The notes beneath the pieces are model-generated. The model was not told the origin of the DNA and ran no database searches. It was given only the letters and a program-made list of their open reading frames with translations. 64,000 bases of DNA from SB11 sp035906255. GTDB taxonomy: Bacteria > Bacteroidota > Bacteroidia > UBA8524. Of the stretch, positions 7,773 to 17,076 are shown piece by piece; positions within the stretch are counted from its first letter, which is position 1, and the number at the start of each line of letters is the position of its first letter. The stretch spans positions 115,795 to 179,794 of the forward strand of contig JAMIFM010000021.1 of the NCBI GenBank assembly GCA_035906255.1. Reading direction: 5' to 3'. The translations under genes were made by a program, and so were the position numbers.

Positions 7773-8543
7773 TCACTTATTGTTAAACTGCTTCAAACGT
7801 ATGCGGGTAATTACCTGCTTGGTTTGTTGTGGAAAATCTCCGTTCATCATCCAATCGTAATAAGTAGGTTCACGTTTAAATATTTCAGTCACCAACTTAC
7901 CCCTGTGTTTACCAAAGTTAAACACTTCCTCGCCCTTATCATTACGAATAATGCGCCCTGCCAAATCAACCAAATTGCTTTGACCTGACATTTTATGCAA
8001 GGCTTCAATGTTCTTTTCTAACTGCTCGTACTTATTCAACTGGGCTTTAAATACCTCAAAAGTAGCACGGGTATCAGCCTCGGCAGTATGGGCATTATCC
8101 AACTCACTGTTACAGTAGAAACGGTAGGCTGCTGCAAGGTTACGCGGCTCCATTACGTGAAAAATGCGCTGTACATCAATAAACTTGCGGCTTTCAATAT
8201 CAAACTCAACTCCGGCTCTAAAAAATTCCTCCACTAACATCGGAAAATCAAAACGGTTGCTGTTAAACCCTGCAAAATCGCAATTCTCCAAAAAACGGTT
8301 TAAATCGTTTGAAAGTTCTTTAAACGATGGCTTACCTACCACATCGGCATCGGTTATCCCGTGAAAAGTGGTTGATTCAGCCGGAATGGGCATACCGGGG
8401 TTTACAGTATGGTGCAGTGTCTCTTCTTTTCCGTCGGGATATACTTTTATAAAGTACAATTCAATAATACGGTCGGTACTGGTACTGATGCCCGTTGTTT
8501 CCAAATCAAAAAACACAAGCGGGCGTTTAAGGGTTAACTCCAT
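7773..8543 (-). CDS. DEDDh 3'-5' exonuclease (DnaQ-like) with C-terminal DUF3820-type region
   Basis: The exonuclease domain (about 8-170) has all three Exo motifs: Asp13 and Glu15 in FFDLETTG, Asp99 in FNSNRFDFPML, and His152/Asp157 in HTAEADTRA, placing it in the DnaQ/RNase T superfamily. A C-terminal segment (about 205-256, FNFGKHRGK...EPTYYDWMM) matches the small DUF3820 domain often fused to such nucleases. A role in DNA repair or proofreading is inferred. On the minus strand, TATCTTCG at 8584-8591 is a candidate -7 element 40 nt upstream of the ATG. Confidence 0.88.
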   Translation of the reverse strand: MELTLKRPLVFFDLETTGISTSTDRIIELYFIKVYPDGKEETLHHTVNPGMPIPAESTTFHGITDADVVGKPSFKELSNDLNRFLENCDFAGFNSNRFDFPMLVEEFFRAGVEFDIESRKFIDVQRIFHVMEPRNLAAAYRFYCNSELDNAHTAEADTRATFEVFKAQLNKYEQLEKNIEALHKMSGQSNLVDLAGRIIRNDKGEEVFNFGKHRGKLVTEIFKREPTYYDWMMNGDFPQQTKQVITRIRLKQFNNK

Positions 8544-8641
8544 GTATTTAATAGCCGTCGGCTATTCTGTTTTAATTTTTTTGCGAAGATATGTACAGTT
8601 GCGGGTAGTGTGTTTGTAATATTGAGCCATTTTAAGCAGCA

Positions 8642-9316
8642 TCAGGCCAATAAATCGGGGCGGCGTTCTTGGGTGCGTTTCACGCTCTCCTCGTGTCGCC
8701 ACTCCTCAATTTTTTTATGGTCGCCGCTCATCAACACATCGGGTACTTTTACACCCATAAATTCTTCGGGGCGGGTATATACCGGCGGTGCCAGCAAACC
8801 ATCCTGAAACGAATCACTCAGCGCCGATTCTTCATCCCCAATAGCACTTGGTATTAAGCGTACAATAGCATCAACCACTATGGCTGCGGCCAACTCTCCC
8901 CCCGTAAGCACATAATCACCTACCGAAAGTTCTTTGGTAATGTACAATTGCCTGATGCGTTCGTCAATGCCTTTGTAGTGACCGCAAAGGATAATAAAGT
9001 TGTTTTTTAACGAAAACTGATTAGCCGTTTTTTGGTTAAACACCTCCCCGTCAGGGCACATAAAAATCACTTCATCGTACGTGCGTTCGCTTTTCAATTG
9101 CTCAATACATTTTGAGATGGGTTCGGCCATCATTACCATACCTGCCCCGCCGCCAAAAGCATAATCATCTACTTGGCGGTATTTATTGGTAGCATAATCG
9201 CGCAGGTTGTGCACGTGTATTTCAACCAATCCCTTCTCTTTTGCCCGTTTTACTATCGAGTAGTTAAAAGGACTTTCGAGCAAGCCGGGCACAACGGTAA
9301 TAATGTCTATGCGCAT
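8642..9316 (-). CDS. trmD: tRNA (guanine-N1)-methyltransferase TrmD
   Basis: TrmD makes m1G37 in tRNAs, preventing +1 frameshifting. The 224-aa protein has the SPOUT knot signatures LCGHYKGIDERI and YVLTGGELAA, and the C-terminal GVKVPDVLMSGDHKKIEEWR. I chose the ATG at 9316 over the adjacent TTG at 9319. It belongs to the conserved rpsP-rimM-trmD group on the minus strand. Here it is separated from rimM by a 164-bp gap that contains an inverted repeat. rplS, often fourth in this operon, is absent. Confidence 0.96.
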   Translation of the reverse strand: MRIDIITVVPGLLESPFNYSIVKRAKEKGLVEIHVHNLRDYATNKYRQVDDYAFGGGAGMVMMAEPISKCIEQLKSERTYDEVIFMCPDGEVFNQKTANQFSLKNNFIILCGHYKGIDERIRQLYITKELSVGDYVLTGGELAAAIVVDAIVRLIPSAIGDEESALSDSFQDGLLAPPVYTRPEEFMGVKVPDVLMSGDHKKIEEWRHEESVKRTQERRPDLLA

Positions 9317-9361
9317 CAAAAAGTTTTTAGTTTACAGTTTTGGTTCAACGGTTGCGAAGTT

Positions 9362-9470
9362 CGTCATTGCGAACGGACATCACCAAAAAGTTTGGTTATT
9401 GAATGTTGTTAGTGAAGCAATCTGTTTGATATTATACGTAGGGATTGCTTCGAAAGACCCCGCAATGACG
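9362..9470. repeat. CGTCATTGCG inverted repeat inside the rimM-trmD interval
   Basis: CGTCATTGCGAACGG at one end is mirrored by CGCAATGACG at the other, with an inner GAAGCAATC / GATTGCTTC pair. Related arms occur at about 26512 and 30695. It looks like a mobile or REP-type hairpin that has entered the operon. Confidence 0.7.
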
Positions 9471-9480
9471 GGATAAGGTA

Positions 9481-10002
9481 TTACAAATCTACCAACCCTT
9501 CGGGCAACGTAGTATGCAGGGTTTGGTTATCAAAATCAATGTCTTTAATAAACTCGTCAACAAAAGGTATCAGCACCTCGCGACCGTTCATCATCATAAA
9601 CAACAAAGTTTGTGCAGGGGTTTCCATGTAGTTTTGTATAAAACCCAGCTTACCCAACTCACTGTCAACAACGGTAAAATCAATCAACGCCGAAGCATTC
9701 ATACCGTCATCGTCAACAATCCATTTATCAGGCACCAATACTTCAAGCCCCACAAGTTCACGTGCAGCCTCTTCGGTATCAATATCTTCAAACTTCACCA
9801 GCAGGCCGTTGCCGCCATCCTGCCACTGTGTAAAATAAAAAGGGACCGGCTTTTGGTGTATCACCAAAAATACCGGCCCCGTATTTTTTTCAGGTTTTTC
9901 AACCTCAATGCCCCCGTCAAGGTCAATCCTTACAGCACCTTTGTATCCGTGTAGTTTGCCAATGCGCCCTACCTTGCTACAATTGTGCCCGGGGTACTTC
10001 AT
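9481..10002 (-). CDS. rimM: 16S rRNA processing protein RimM
   Basis: RimM is a maturation factor for the 30S subunit head that binds ribosomal protein S19. The 173-aa protein has the N-terminal RimM beta-barrel (about 7-95, KVGRIGKLHGYKGAVRI) and a C-terminal PRC-barrel-like domain (about 100-170, DFTVVDSELGKLG...VLIPFVDEFI). It starts 5 nt after the rpsP stop codon, so the two are surely co-transcribed. Confidence 0.94.
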   Translation of the reverse strand: MKYPGHNCSKVGRIGKLHGYKGAVRIDLDGGIEVEKPEKNTGPVFLVIHQKPVPFYFTQWQDGGNGLLVKFEDIDTEEAARELVGLEVLVPDKWIVDDDGMNASALIDFTVVDSELGKLGFIQNYMETPAQTLLFMMMNGREVLIPFVDEFIKDIDFDNQTLHTTLPEGLVDL

Positions 10003-10007
10003 TGTTC

Positions 10008-10577
10008 TTAGCTTTCAGTTGTTTCAGCAGTAGCATCTGTGCCTTCTGCTTCAACGTTGGTTTCGCCTTCGGCAGTAGCATCTGCATTTTCAGCAGCGGC
10101 TTCTACTTCTTCAATTACAGGCGAGTTTTTAGCTGCTATTTTAGCAACCCTGTCAGCATTCACTTTCGCTTCGCGCTCAATATCGGCAAGGCGTTTAGTT
10201 TGCTTTTCAGTAACCACAGAAGTGGTTTTAGTTTCAATTTTGTTGGTTTTCTCATCCAACCACTTAGCAAATTTTTCTTCAACTTGCTCAGCAGTTAATG
10301 CACCTTTTTTAACACCGTTCAACAAGTGGTGTTTCATCATTACGCCTTTGTACGATAGAATGGCACGGGCAGTATCGGTGGGTGTAGCACCGTTTTGTAC
10401 CCATTGCAATGTGCTTTCGAAGTTCAGGTCAATAGTAGCGGGGTTAGTGTTTGGATTGTAAATACCCAGCTTTTCTATAAACCTTCCATTCCTAGGAGCA
10501 CGACTGTCTGCCACAACTATATGGAAAAAAGCGGCTTTTTTGCGTCCGTGACGCTGTAGTCTGATTTTTACTGACAT
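10008..10577 (-). CDS. rpsP: 30S ribosomal protein bS16 with C-terminal extension
   Basis: The first 80 or so residues are canonical bS16 (KIRLQRHGRKKAAFFHIVVADSRAPRNGRFIEKLG in part, then NPATIDLNFE). The protein continues to 189 aa, more than twice the E. coli length. The extension is a charged helical region (about 95-150) and an Ala/Glu/Thr-rich acidic tail. Extended bS16 is common in Bacteroidota. It is the first gene of the rpsP-rimM-trmD operon, with a plausible promoter at 10624-10655. Confidence 0.96.
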   Translation of the reverse strand: MSVKIRLQRHGRKKAAFFHIVVADSRAPRNGRFIEKLGIYNPNTNPATIDLNFESTLQWVQNGATPTDTARAILSYKGVMMKHHLLNGVKKGALTAEQVEEKFAKWLDEKTNKIETKTTSVVTEKQTKRLADIEREAKVNADRVAKIAAKNSPVIEEVEAAAENADATAEGETNVEAEGTDATAETTES

Positions 10578-10623
10578 TTTAGTTAAAATTTAACCGCTGG
10601 TTCTCCAATTTCCAACGGGGCTG

Positions 10624-10655
10624 CAAATGTCAGTCAATTATTTGATTTATACAAG
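10624..10655 (-). promoter_or_regulatory. Candidate promoter of the rpsP operon
   Basis: On the minus strand, a CTTG -33 element (10652-10655) is followed after 20 nt by GACATTTG (10624-10631), one mismatch from TAnnTTTG. It lies about 46 nt before the rpsP ATG. Confidence 0.4.
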
Positions 10656-10767
10656 AATTGCAGGCTAAAATTAACTTTTATAGGCTGCCTGTTAAACCTT
10701 CACCCGTTGTAGGCATCCTACCCATAACACAGAGCAAATTTAACATCACTTTTAAAATTTTAATGCC

Positions 10768-11163
10768 ATGAAAAAGATTTTAGTATTTACCATTGCCGCT
10801 CTATTTGCCGTAAGCGGCATGGCGCAAGAGAAAAAGAAAGGCAAAAGTGCCGAACAACGTGCCGAAAAGATTACCAACCGGATGAAGGAGAAACTGAACC
10901 TTACTGATGAACAGGTGGTAAAAATTAAGGCGATAACTTTGGAAGCAGCCCAACAAAAAGATACCCTGAAAGCCGAAATTAAAGCCGAACGTAAAGAAAA
11001 AGCGAAAGCTATTGAAACCGACCGCGATGCCAAAATAAAAGCAGTGCTAACCGAGGAGCAAAAAGCAGCGTATGATAAAATGAAGGAAAAAGGGAAAGAG
11101 AGGGTAAAGAAGCATCGTAAAGACAAAAAAGCTGAGGCTACTGAAGAAAACGACGATGAATAA
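10768..11163 (+). CDS. Secreted Lys/Glu-rich helical protein, Spy/CpxP-like
   Basis: The 131-aa product starts with a Sec signal peptide (about 1-19, MKKILVFTIAALFAVSGMAQ). The mature part is almost entirely helical and very rich in Lys, Glu and Ala. The segment MKEKLNLTDEQVVKIKAI followed by VLTEEQKAAYDKMKEK is the arrangement of the 'LTxxQ' repeats of Spy/CpxP-type periplasmic chaperones. Assignment beyond 'Spy-like periplasmic protein' is not justified. It is transcribed divergently from rpsP across a 190-bp gap and ends in an acidic EENDDE tail. Confidence 0.7.
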   Translation: MKKILVFTIAALFAVSGMAQEKKKGKSAEQRAEKITNRMKEKLNLTDEQVVKIKAITLEAAQQKDTLKAEIKAERKEKAKAIETDRDAKIKAVLTEEQKAAYDKMKEKGKERVKKHRKDKKAEATEENDDE

Positions 11164-11328
11164 GTAACATAGTTTTAATTATAGTTTGGTTACAAGGCCA
11201 TGAAAGCAATAGCTTTTGTGGCCTTTTGTTTTGTTATAAGCGCAAAAAAATTAAATGGCTATCAGATGGTTGCAGGCAGGGTATGCGATACTCTTTTACT
11301 TTTTAGTGCCTAAACTTATGAACCTTAT

Positions 11329-11766
11329 ATGAGCGAACATTTGAAGGTTGAAATTGCAGGCATTATCAGTACTCTGAAACAACAAAATAATGTTGTTGAA
11401 GCTGCTGTGGAAATAATACCCGATTTACAAAGTGAGGATAAAGAAACCGTTTACGAGCAAGCATTGCTTTTACAACGAATGATTGACAATAACGATGGAC
11501 TTGGGCAACATTCGCACAAGTTTATCCGCTTGCTTGAGGAGGTATTGTTTTATGAAGCGCACCGTGAACAGTTTTTAACCCTTACTGTGCGCGAAAAAGA
11601 GGTACTTAAACAAATGGCATTGGGCTACAGTAACAAAGAGATTGCGTCGTTTTTGTTTATTACTGTAAACACGGTAGAAACTCACCGTAAAAATATCAAA
11701 CGAAAATTGGAGGTGGTTACCTTTTACGAGATTAATAAGTATGCCCGTGCGTTTAATTTAATATAA
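11329..11766 (+). CDS. LuxR-type HTH transcriptional regulator without receiver domain
   Basis: The C-terminal half (about residues 82-138) is a GerE/LuxR helix-turn-helix: LTVREKEVLKQMALGYSNKEIASFLF then TVNTVETHRKNIKRKL, with the conserved contacts in place. The N-terminal 80 residues are helical and do not resemble a phosphoacceptor receiver, so it is a stand-alone DNA-binding protein. The target is unknown. It is followed by a short hairpin and a convergent lipoprotein gene. Confidence 0.85.
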   Translation: MSEHLKVEIAGIISTLKQQNNVVEAAVEIIPDLQSEDKETVYEQALLLQRMIDNNDGLGQHSHKFIRLLEEVLFYEAHREQFLTLTVREKEVLKQMALGYSNKEIASFLFITVNTVETHRKNIKRKLEVVTFYEINKYARAFNLI

Positions 11767-11796
11767 AAAGCCACCGGCAATGCTGCCAATGGCTTT
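11767..11796. terminator. Bidirectional terminator between convergent genes
   Basis: AAAGCCA and TGGCTTT enclose an inner GGCA/TGCC stem. The A-rich left and T-rich right flanks suit termination in both directions. Confidence 0.55.
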
Positions 11797-11818
11797 AACT
11801 ATATCACACAAAACAATC

Positions 11819-12343
11819 TTATAATATCAATAACAATAGACCTACGGCTATTATTGAACCCCAAATAATTTTACCGGTTTTGGGTTTGTGTTCTTTCACA
11901 CTTTCCATCGGCTTGTTGGCATCGTTGTTTATTTGGGCATTTACCATAAAGCTGGTGCTATCGGCAGCTTCAAAAGTTTTCATGTTTTTGTAGGTGGCAG
12001 GATAGCCTGACAGCTCTATCCTTACTGACGACCATTTTTCAGAAAACAATACTTTGCTGCTGGCCTCAATAGAAAACATGGGATGCACTAATAAATCACA
12101 ATTGTTTGCTTTTATTAAATCAACCATCGCAGATTCTTTAGCCTCGTTAACCGTCATATTATGATAAGTTTGGCTTAGCTGAACTTTATCAGGCTTCACA
12201 TTCAATTCTGCCACAACGGGCTTTTGTATCACCCCTTGTTTATTAATATAAATATAATCGTATGATTTTGAACGGTAACTGGCGCATGAAGAAAGGCCAA
12301 AAATAACGGCCGATAACAGAATTACTTTTTTAATAATTTTCAT
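11819..12343 (-). CDS. Lipoprotein of unknown function
   Basis: The 174-aa protein begins with a lipoprotein signal (MKIIKKVILLSAVIFGLSSCASYRS; lipobox LSSC, Cys20). The middle (about 40-125) contains NEAKESAMVDLIKANNCDLLVHPMF, a pattern seen in lipoproteins that assemble string-coded state. A single hydrophobic helix closes the protein (about 155-174). I do not recognise the family. On the minus strand, TAACTTTG at 12364-12371 is a good -7 element 20 nt before the ATG. Confidence 0.75.
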   Translation of the reverse strand: MKIIKKVILLSAVIFGLSSCASYRSKSYDYIYINKQGVIQKPVVAELNVKPDKVQLSQTYHNMTVNEAKESAMVDLIKANNCDLLVHPMFSIEASSKVLFSEKWSSVRIELSGYPATYKNMKTFEAADSTSFMVNAQINNDANKPMESVKEHKPKTGKIIWGSIIAVGLLLLIL

Positions 12344-12460
12344 TGGGTATTTTTCTTTACAAGCAAAGTTAACCGCGCAACTTGCTCGATAAAATACCCA
12401 TAATTGATGATTTTTTACTATAACTTCAGTGGATTAACCCGCTGATTAATAATGTATAGT

Positions 12461-13750
12461 TTATTTTCGGGATGTGTTTGAGTTTACCCGCTTAAAGCCT
12501 AACAACTCGTGGTAATCTAAAAACTGGTTACGCACGTAATAAAAAATGTGGTAATCGTTTTCGGTATCAAAATAGTTTCCTTCTGTAAAGGTAGTTTCAG
12601 GTAATTCAGCCGGATTTTGGGGTTTGGTTACATACATATAATCGTAAAAACCTTGTTTAAGCAATGCTTTCCCTTCGTATGCCTTGTTAGCAAAATTATA
12701 CGTCATTTTAAACTGCTCTTGTATGCGCCAATCGGTCAATTCGCCCATTATATACACACTATCGGGCAGTGGCACTTCGCTTTGCAGTGTAAAATATACC
12801 CATGTGTAATCCCCGTCAACATTACCATCATTCCCGTCTTTATTCTCCACCACCCGTTTACCGTTATAATCAATCAGGTTAACGTGGCGTTTAAACGCTT
12901 TTACTTCACCCGGTATTAAACGTGAATGGTAACTACCTTCAAAAAAGTACTTTTTATCTACGTTCATACTGGCAAAACGCAAACTGCGGGTGTCAAAAAA
13001 CCTAAATTCATTAATACCGCCAAATACGTTACCTTCCTCATAATTATAAATCAAGTCCTGCCCGTTTACAAACTGAGGCTTTAGGTTGGTAATGGCATTA
13101 TCCTGCCAGTAGTTTTGCATAATTACAACCCGCGTATCCTGAAAAGGGTTTATCACCAAATAGTTTTTAGTGTTAGCCGTAAAATCAATTTCTTGTTTAT
13201 TGAACCTATAATCAGGTCGGGTAGCCGGAGCGGCTGTGCCTGTAATCCCTATTTTATTATCCAGTACATAAAACCGACGGGTAAGTATCAACTCACCCTC
13301 ATTAAAGTTGCGAAATACTTTCAGTAAATAATTACCTGACAGCTTAGGTTTTATCTTTTCGTTGGGGAAACTAAGGCTGTAATGCACATACTTTATATAG
13401 GTGTTGTTTGCATACTGAAAGTTCTCGATGTTATCAAACATATTACCCTCAAGGTATTGCATGGGTTGCAAATCGCTGGGAGTCCAATCGCTGTTACAAT
13501 GCACAAACGTGTATTGAAAATACTCATTTTCAGTACCCAGTTGGTCAAAAAGCAACGACAGCTTATCTTCAGCACCCAAGCCTAATACAGGCATATGGTC
13601 GTTACTGCTTTCCTGAAAAAGTAATACCGTTTGGATTCTTTCTTCGTAAACAAAATTCTCGTAGCGCAAGGTTTTATCATCATCAGCGGCCAATACAAAT
13701 ATGGCTTGCACAAAACCCGAGATTAAAAGAAGCAGTTTTTTTACCCCCAT
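12461..13750 (-). CDS. Type IX secretion system Plug protein (DUF5103 family)
   Basis: The DUF5103 family includes the Plug protein that closes the periplasmic side of the SprA translocon of the type IX secretion system. The product is 429 aa from the ATG at 13750, which starts a signal peptide (MGVKKLLLLISGFVQAIFVLA); an ATG at 13780 would add ten residues. The family pattern is visible: YENFVYEERIQTVLLF, YFQYTFVHCNSDW near 95-110, RRFYVLD, and a late YIMGELTDW. Together with the T9SS cargo at 17216 it indicates a working T9SS in this organism. It is not near other T9SS genes. Confidence 0.85.
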   Translation of the reverse strand: MGVKKLLLLISGFVQAIFVLAADDDKTLRYENFVYEERIQTVLLFQESSNDHMPVLGLGAEDKLSLLFDQLGTENEYFQYTFVHCNSDWTPSDLQPMQYLEGNMFDNIENFQYANNTYIKYVHYSLSFPNEKIKPKLSGNYLLKVFRNFNEGELILTRRFYVLDNKIGITGTAAPATRPDYRFNKQEIDFTANTKNYLVINPFQDTRVVIMQNYWQDNAITNLKPQFVNGQDLIYNYEEGNVFGGINEFRFFDTRSLRFASMNVDKKYFFEGSYHSRLIPGEVKAFKRHVNLIDYNGKRVVENKDGNDGNVDGDYTWVYFTLQSEVPLPDSVYIMGELTDWRIQEQFKMTYNFANKAYEGKALLKQGFYDYMYVTKPQNPAELPETTFTEGNYFDTENDYHIFYYVRNQFLDYHELLGFKRVNSNTSRK

Positions 13751-13804
13751 TGGTAATTGTATAGTTATACCTCCGCCCATGAATGAGCAGAGGTTGTGTG
13801 TTTG

Positions 13805-15724
13805 TTATTCCTCAAACGCCAGCAATTGTTCAAAAATTGCTTCGTACTGTTTATCAGCTGCTGCAATTTGTGTTGCCAGTGCGTTATACTCTTTCTGCAA
13901 GGTAGCCATTTTATCCGCGTTAGAAACATTTTCAGGCTTGGCCATCTCGTTTTCTAACTGCTCCTTTTGTTGGTTCAGCTTTGCCACCTGTGCTTCGGCA
14001 GTAGTTAATTCTTTGCTTAGCTTTTTATGCTCCGCGTCTTTATTGGCATCAGGTTTTGCAGCAACTTCAACCTTAGGTTTGCTTTCAATTTTCACCACCG
14101 GGGCAGCAGGTTTAGCTTTCTCTTCGGCTTCGCGACGTTTGCGCCAAGTCTCGTATTCATCATACGTACCGGGATATTCTTTCAGTTCGTGGTCTTCAAT
14201 CCACCATATTTTATTGGCTATCTGTGATACAAAATACCTGTCGTGCGATACCACAAGGAAAGAGCCTTCGTATTGCTGCAATGCCTGTATCAAAATATTG
14301 ATACTCTGCATATCCAAGTGGTTGGTAGGTTCATCCAGCAACAAAAAGTTAGCTTCGCTAAGTAATGTTTTGGCCAGTGCCACCCTTGCTTTTTCACCAC
14401 CTGATAATACTTTTATCTTTTTAAATACATCATCACCTGTAAACAAGAAACAGCCTAACACCGTACGCAACTCTTGGTCTTTACGCTCGGGGGCAAAATG
14501 CTGCAACTCTTCTAATATTTCATAGCCGAGGTTTAACGATTCTAACTGGTGCTGGGCATAAAACGCTTCACGAACGTTGTATCCTTTAATAGACTGGCCT
14601 TCAACCGCCTCTCTGCCGTCAACAATACGCAACAGAGTTGATTTACCGCGACCGTTGGCACCAATCAGCGCAATTTTATCACCCTTAATTATCTGTCCGT
14701 TGGCTTTATTTAGGATAAGGTTATCACCGTAGCGTTTAGTAACGTCTTTTAAATCACTTACTACCTTGCCCGATTGTTGGGTAACTTTAAACTGTAAGTT
14801 GATTTTGGTTTCGTCGGTTTGCACCTCTTCAACCCTATCCAGTTTATCAAGCAATTTTTGCTTGCTTTGTGCTGCCGATGCTTTTGAGGCTTTTGCCTTA
14901 AAACGCTCTATGAAACGCTCTTGCTGGCGGATGTAGGCTTGTTGGTTATCAAACGCTTTTTGCTGCAAATCGTCACGCTCAGCCTTAGACTCTAAATAAA
15001 ATTCATAGTTACCGGGGTAAACGGTAATGCGTTGGAATGAAACTTCTGCAATTTTATTTACTACTTTATCCAAGAAATAACGGTCGTGCGATACCACTAC
15101 CACACTACCTTCGTAGTTCTTCACATACTCTTCAAGCCACTCGATAGACGGTAAGTCCAAGTGGTTGGTAGGCTCATCCAGTAACAATACATCGGGTTTT
15201 TGCAACAGCAGTTTGGCCAGCATTACCCGCATACGCCATCCACCCGAAAATTGTGAAAGCGGCTTTTGCAAATCGATAGTACTAAATCCCAAACCCTCCA
15301 ATACCTCTTCGGTTTTGTGGTGAATGTTATACCCGTCAAGGCTTTCATATTCGGTTTGCTTGTTTGCCAGTTCCGACATAATCGCATCGCTGTGGTCATC
15401 TACCATTCGCTCGTATATGTGAGCAATCTCCTTTTCAAGTTCCAACACGCGGCTAAACGCCATCAACGCTACATTTAAAATGCTGTCGTCACTTTCATAA
15501 CTCAACAAGTCTTGGTTCAGGAAACCAATAGTTAAATCTTTGGGTTTTGAGTAGGTACCACTGGTAAGGCTGTATTCGCCGGTTATCACCCGCAGCAATG
15601 TTGATTTACCTGTACCGTTTTTACCGATAAGACCAAAGCGGTCGCCGGGTTTAATATTCCAGTTGGTGTCTTTGTATAAATATCGTCCGCCAAAATCGAA
15701 CGAAAAATTGGTTAAGTCTATCAT
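13805..15724 (-). CDS. ABC-F family ATPase
   Basis: ABC-F proteins have two ABC ATPase domains and no membrane part; they act at the ribosomal E site. The 639-aa protein has Walker A GKNGTGKST and signature FSGGWRMR in domain 1, an interdomain linker rich in Arg/Lys/Gln (about 235-300), and Walker A GANGRGKST and signature LSGGEKARV in domain 2. Both LLLDEPTNHLD Walker B motifs are intact. A charged coiled-coil C-terminus (about 525-639) resembles the Uup/YheS branch. It is one of three ABC-F genes in the window. Which ribosomal state it resolves cannot be told. Confidence 0.93.
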   Translation of the reverse strand: MIDLTNFSFDFGGRYLYKDTNWNIKPGDRFGLIGKNGTGKSTLLRVITGEYSLTSGTYSKPKDLTIGFLNQDLLSYESDDSILNVALMAFSRVLELEKEIAHIYERMVDDHSDAIMSELANKQTEYESLDGYNIHHKTEEVLEGLGFSTIDLQKPLSQFSGGWRMRVMLAKLLLQKPDVLLLDEPTNHLDLPSIEWLEEYVKNYEGSVVVVSHDRYFLDKVVNKIAEVSFQRITVYPGNYEFYLESKAERDDLQQKAFDNQQAYIRQQERFIERFKAKASKASAAQSKQKLLDKLDRVEEVQTDETKINLQFKVTQQSGKVVSDLKDVTKRYGDNLILNKANGQIIKGDKIALIGANGRGKSTLLRIVDGREAVEGQSIKGYNVREAFYAQHQLESLNLGYEILEELQHFAPERKDQELRTVLGCFLFTGDDVFKKIKVLSGGEKARVALAKTLLSEANFLLLDEPTNHLDMQSINILIQALQQYEGSFLVVSHDRYFVSQIANKIWWIEDHELKEYPGTYDEYETWRKRREAEEKAKPAAPVVKIESKPKVEVAAKPDANKDAEHKKLSKELTTAEAQVAKLNQQKEQLENEMAKPENVSNADKMATLQKEYNALATQIAAADKQYEAIFEQLLAFEE

Positions 15725-15765
15725 TTATGCTCTAACGCTCTTTATTCTCTGTTAACTATGCGGGG

Positions 15766-16989
15766 TTAAACAAGCAAGTCTTTTAAGTCGTGCCCCATTT
15801 TTTGTTTTTTGGTATCTAAATACTTTTGGTTGTGCTGGTTGGGCTTAATTTGCAAAGGCACGGTATCAACAATTTCAAGTCCGTAACCTATTAATCCCGC
15901 ACGTTTGGTAGGATTGTTGGTTATCAGCTTCATTTTGCAAACACCCAAATCGCGCAGTATTTGTGCTCCTACGCCGTAATCGCGTTCATCCATTTTAAAC
16001 CCAAGTTGCAAGTTAGCCTCCACTGTATCCAACCCTTGCTCTTGCAATTTGTATGCCTTTAGCTTGTTTAGCAAGCCAATGCCCCTTCCTTCTTGGTTAA
16101 TGTACAACACCACCCCTTTGCCTTCGCGTTCCACAATCTGCATGGCAGCGTGCAACTGCTCTCCGCAATCACAGCGCATAGAGCCGAAAATATCGCCCGT
16201 TACGCATGATGAGTGAACACGCACCAACACAGGTTCGCCTTCTTCCCAAGTGCCTTTCACCAATGCCAAATGTTCTTCGCCTGTATGTATTTGTTTAAAC
16301 GCAACCAAATCAAAATCGCCGTAAGCTGTGGGCATACGCACTGAAATCTCACGTTTTATAAGTGTTTCTGTTTTCAGGCGGTACTCTATCAAATCTTTAA
16401 TCGAGCATACTTTCAAATCGTGTTTTTTGGCAACTTCCATCAAATCAGGAAGGCGTGCCATGCTGCCGTCCTCGTTCAAAATCTCCACAATACAGCCTGC
16501 GGGTTCAAATCCTGCCAAGCGGGCAAAATCAATAGCCGCTTCGGTATGACCTGCGCGACGTATTACACCTTCGGTTTTGGCTTTTAACGGGAAGATATGG
16601 CCGGGACGACCTAATTCATCGGGTTTGGTTGTAGGGTCAACTAACGCCTGAACGGTTTTAGCACGGTCTGAAGCTGAAATACCTGTGGTACATCCTTTGC
16701 CCAATAAATCTACTGATACGGTAAAGGCAGTTTCGTGAGTAGCAGTGTTGCGCCCTACCATCATGTCCAGTTGCAAATCGTTGCAACGTTCTTCGATAAG
16801 TGGTACACATATAAGCCCGCGACCTTCGCGAGCCATAAAGTTTATCATTTCGGGGGTAACGTTGCGAGCCGCTGTAAGAAAATCTCCTTCATTTTCGCGG
16901 TCTTCATCGTCCACCACTATTATCATTTTACCTTTTCTAATCTCCTCAATACCTTCTTCAATGGTGTTGAGTTTTATCTCGGTTTTCAT
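15766..16989 (-). CDS. ribBA: Bifunctional DHBP synthase / GTP cyclohydrolase II
   Basis: This enzyme supplies both starting compounds of riboflavin synthesis: 3,4-dihydroxy-2-butanone 4-phosphate from ribulose 5-phosphate, and the pyrimidine from GTP. It is 407 aa. RibB (about 1-205) shows DDEDRENEGDF and TGISASDRAKT. RibA (about 206-407) shows the zinc-binding SSCVTGDIFGSMRCDCGEQL and YINQEGRGIGL. The -7 element TACCTTTG (16994-17001) is only 4 nt before the ATG, which leaves no room for an FMN riboswitch. Confidence 0.96.
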   Translation of the reverse strand: MKTEIKLNTIEEGIEEIRKGKMIIVVDDEDRENEGDFLTAARNVTPEMINFMAREGRGLICVPLIEERCNDLQLDMMVGRNTATHETAFTVSVDLLGKGCTTGISASDRAKTVQALVDPTTKPDELGRPGHIFPLKAKTEGVIRRAGHTEAAIDFARLAGFEPAGCIVEILNEDGSMARLPDLMEVAKKHDLKVCSIKDLIEYRLKTETLIKREISVRMPTAYGDFDLVAFKQIHTGEEHLALVKGTWEEGEPVLVRVHSSCVTGDIFGSMRCDCGEQLHAAMQIVEREGKGVVLYINQEGRGIGLLNKLKAYKLQEQGLDTVEANLQLGFKMDERDYGVGAQILRDLGVCKMKLITNNPTKRAGLIGYGLEIVDTVPLQIKPNQHNQKYLDTKKQKMGHDLKDLLV

Positions 16990-16993
16990 GCCG

Positions 16994-17001
16994 CAAAGGT
17001 A
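16994..17001 (-). promoter_or_regulatory. -7 promoter element of ribBA
   Basis: TACCTTTG on the minus strand is a perfect TAnnTTTG, 4 nt from the start codon, predicting a leaderless mRNA. Confidence 0.6.
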
Positions 17002-17076
17002 CTGCTTTGCACGGTGATTTTTGAGTGATGTTTAGGGATTTATATAGTACTGTTTTACATTTGATAAGAGCCACAC

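Noticed and set aside
16990..17050. FMN riboswitch upstream of ribBA
   Set aside because: The -7 element is 4 nt from the ATG, which leaves no leader for a riboswitch.
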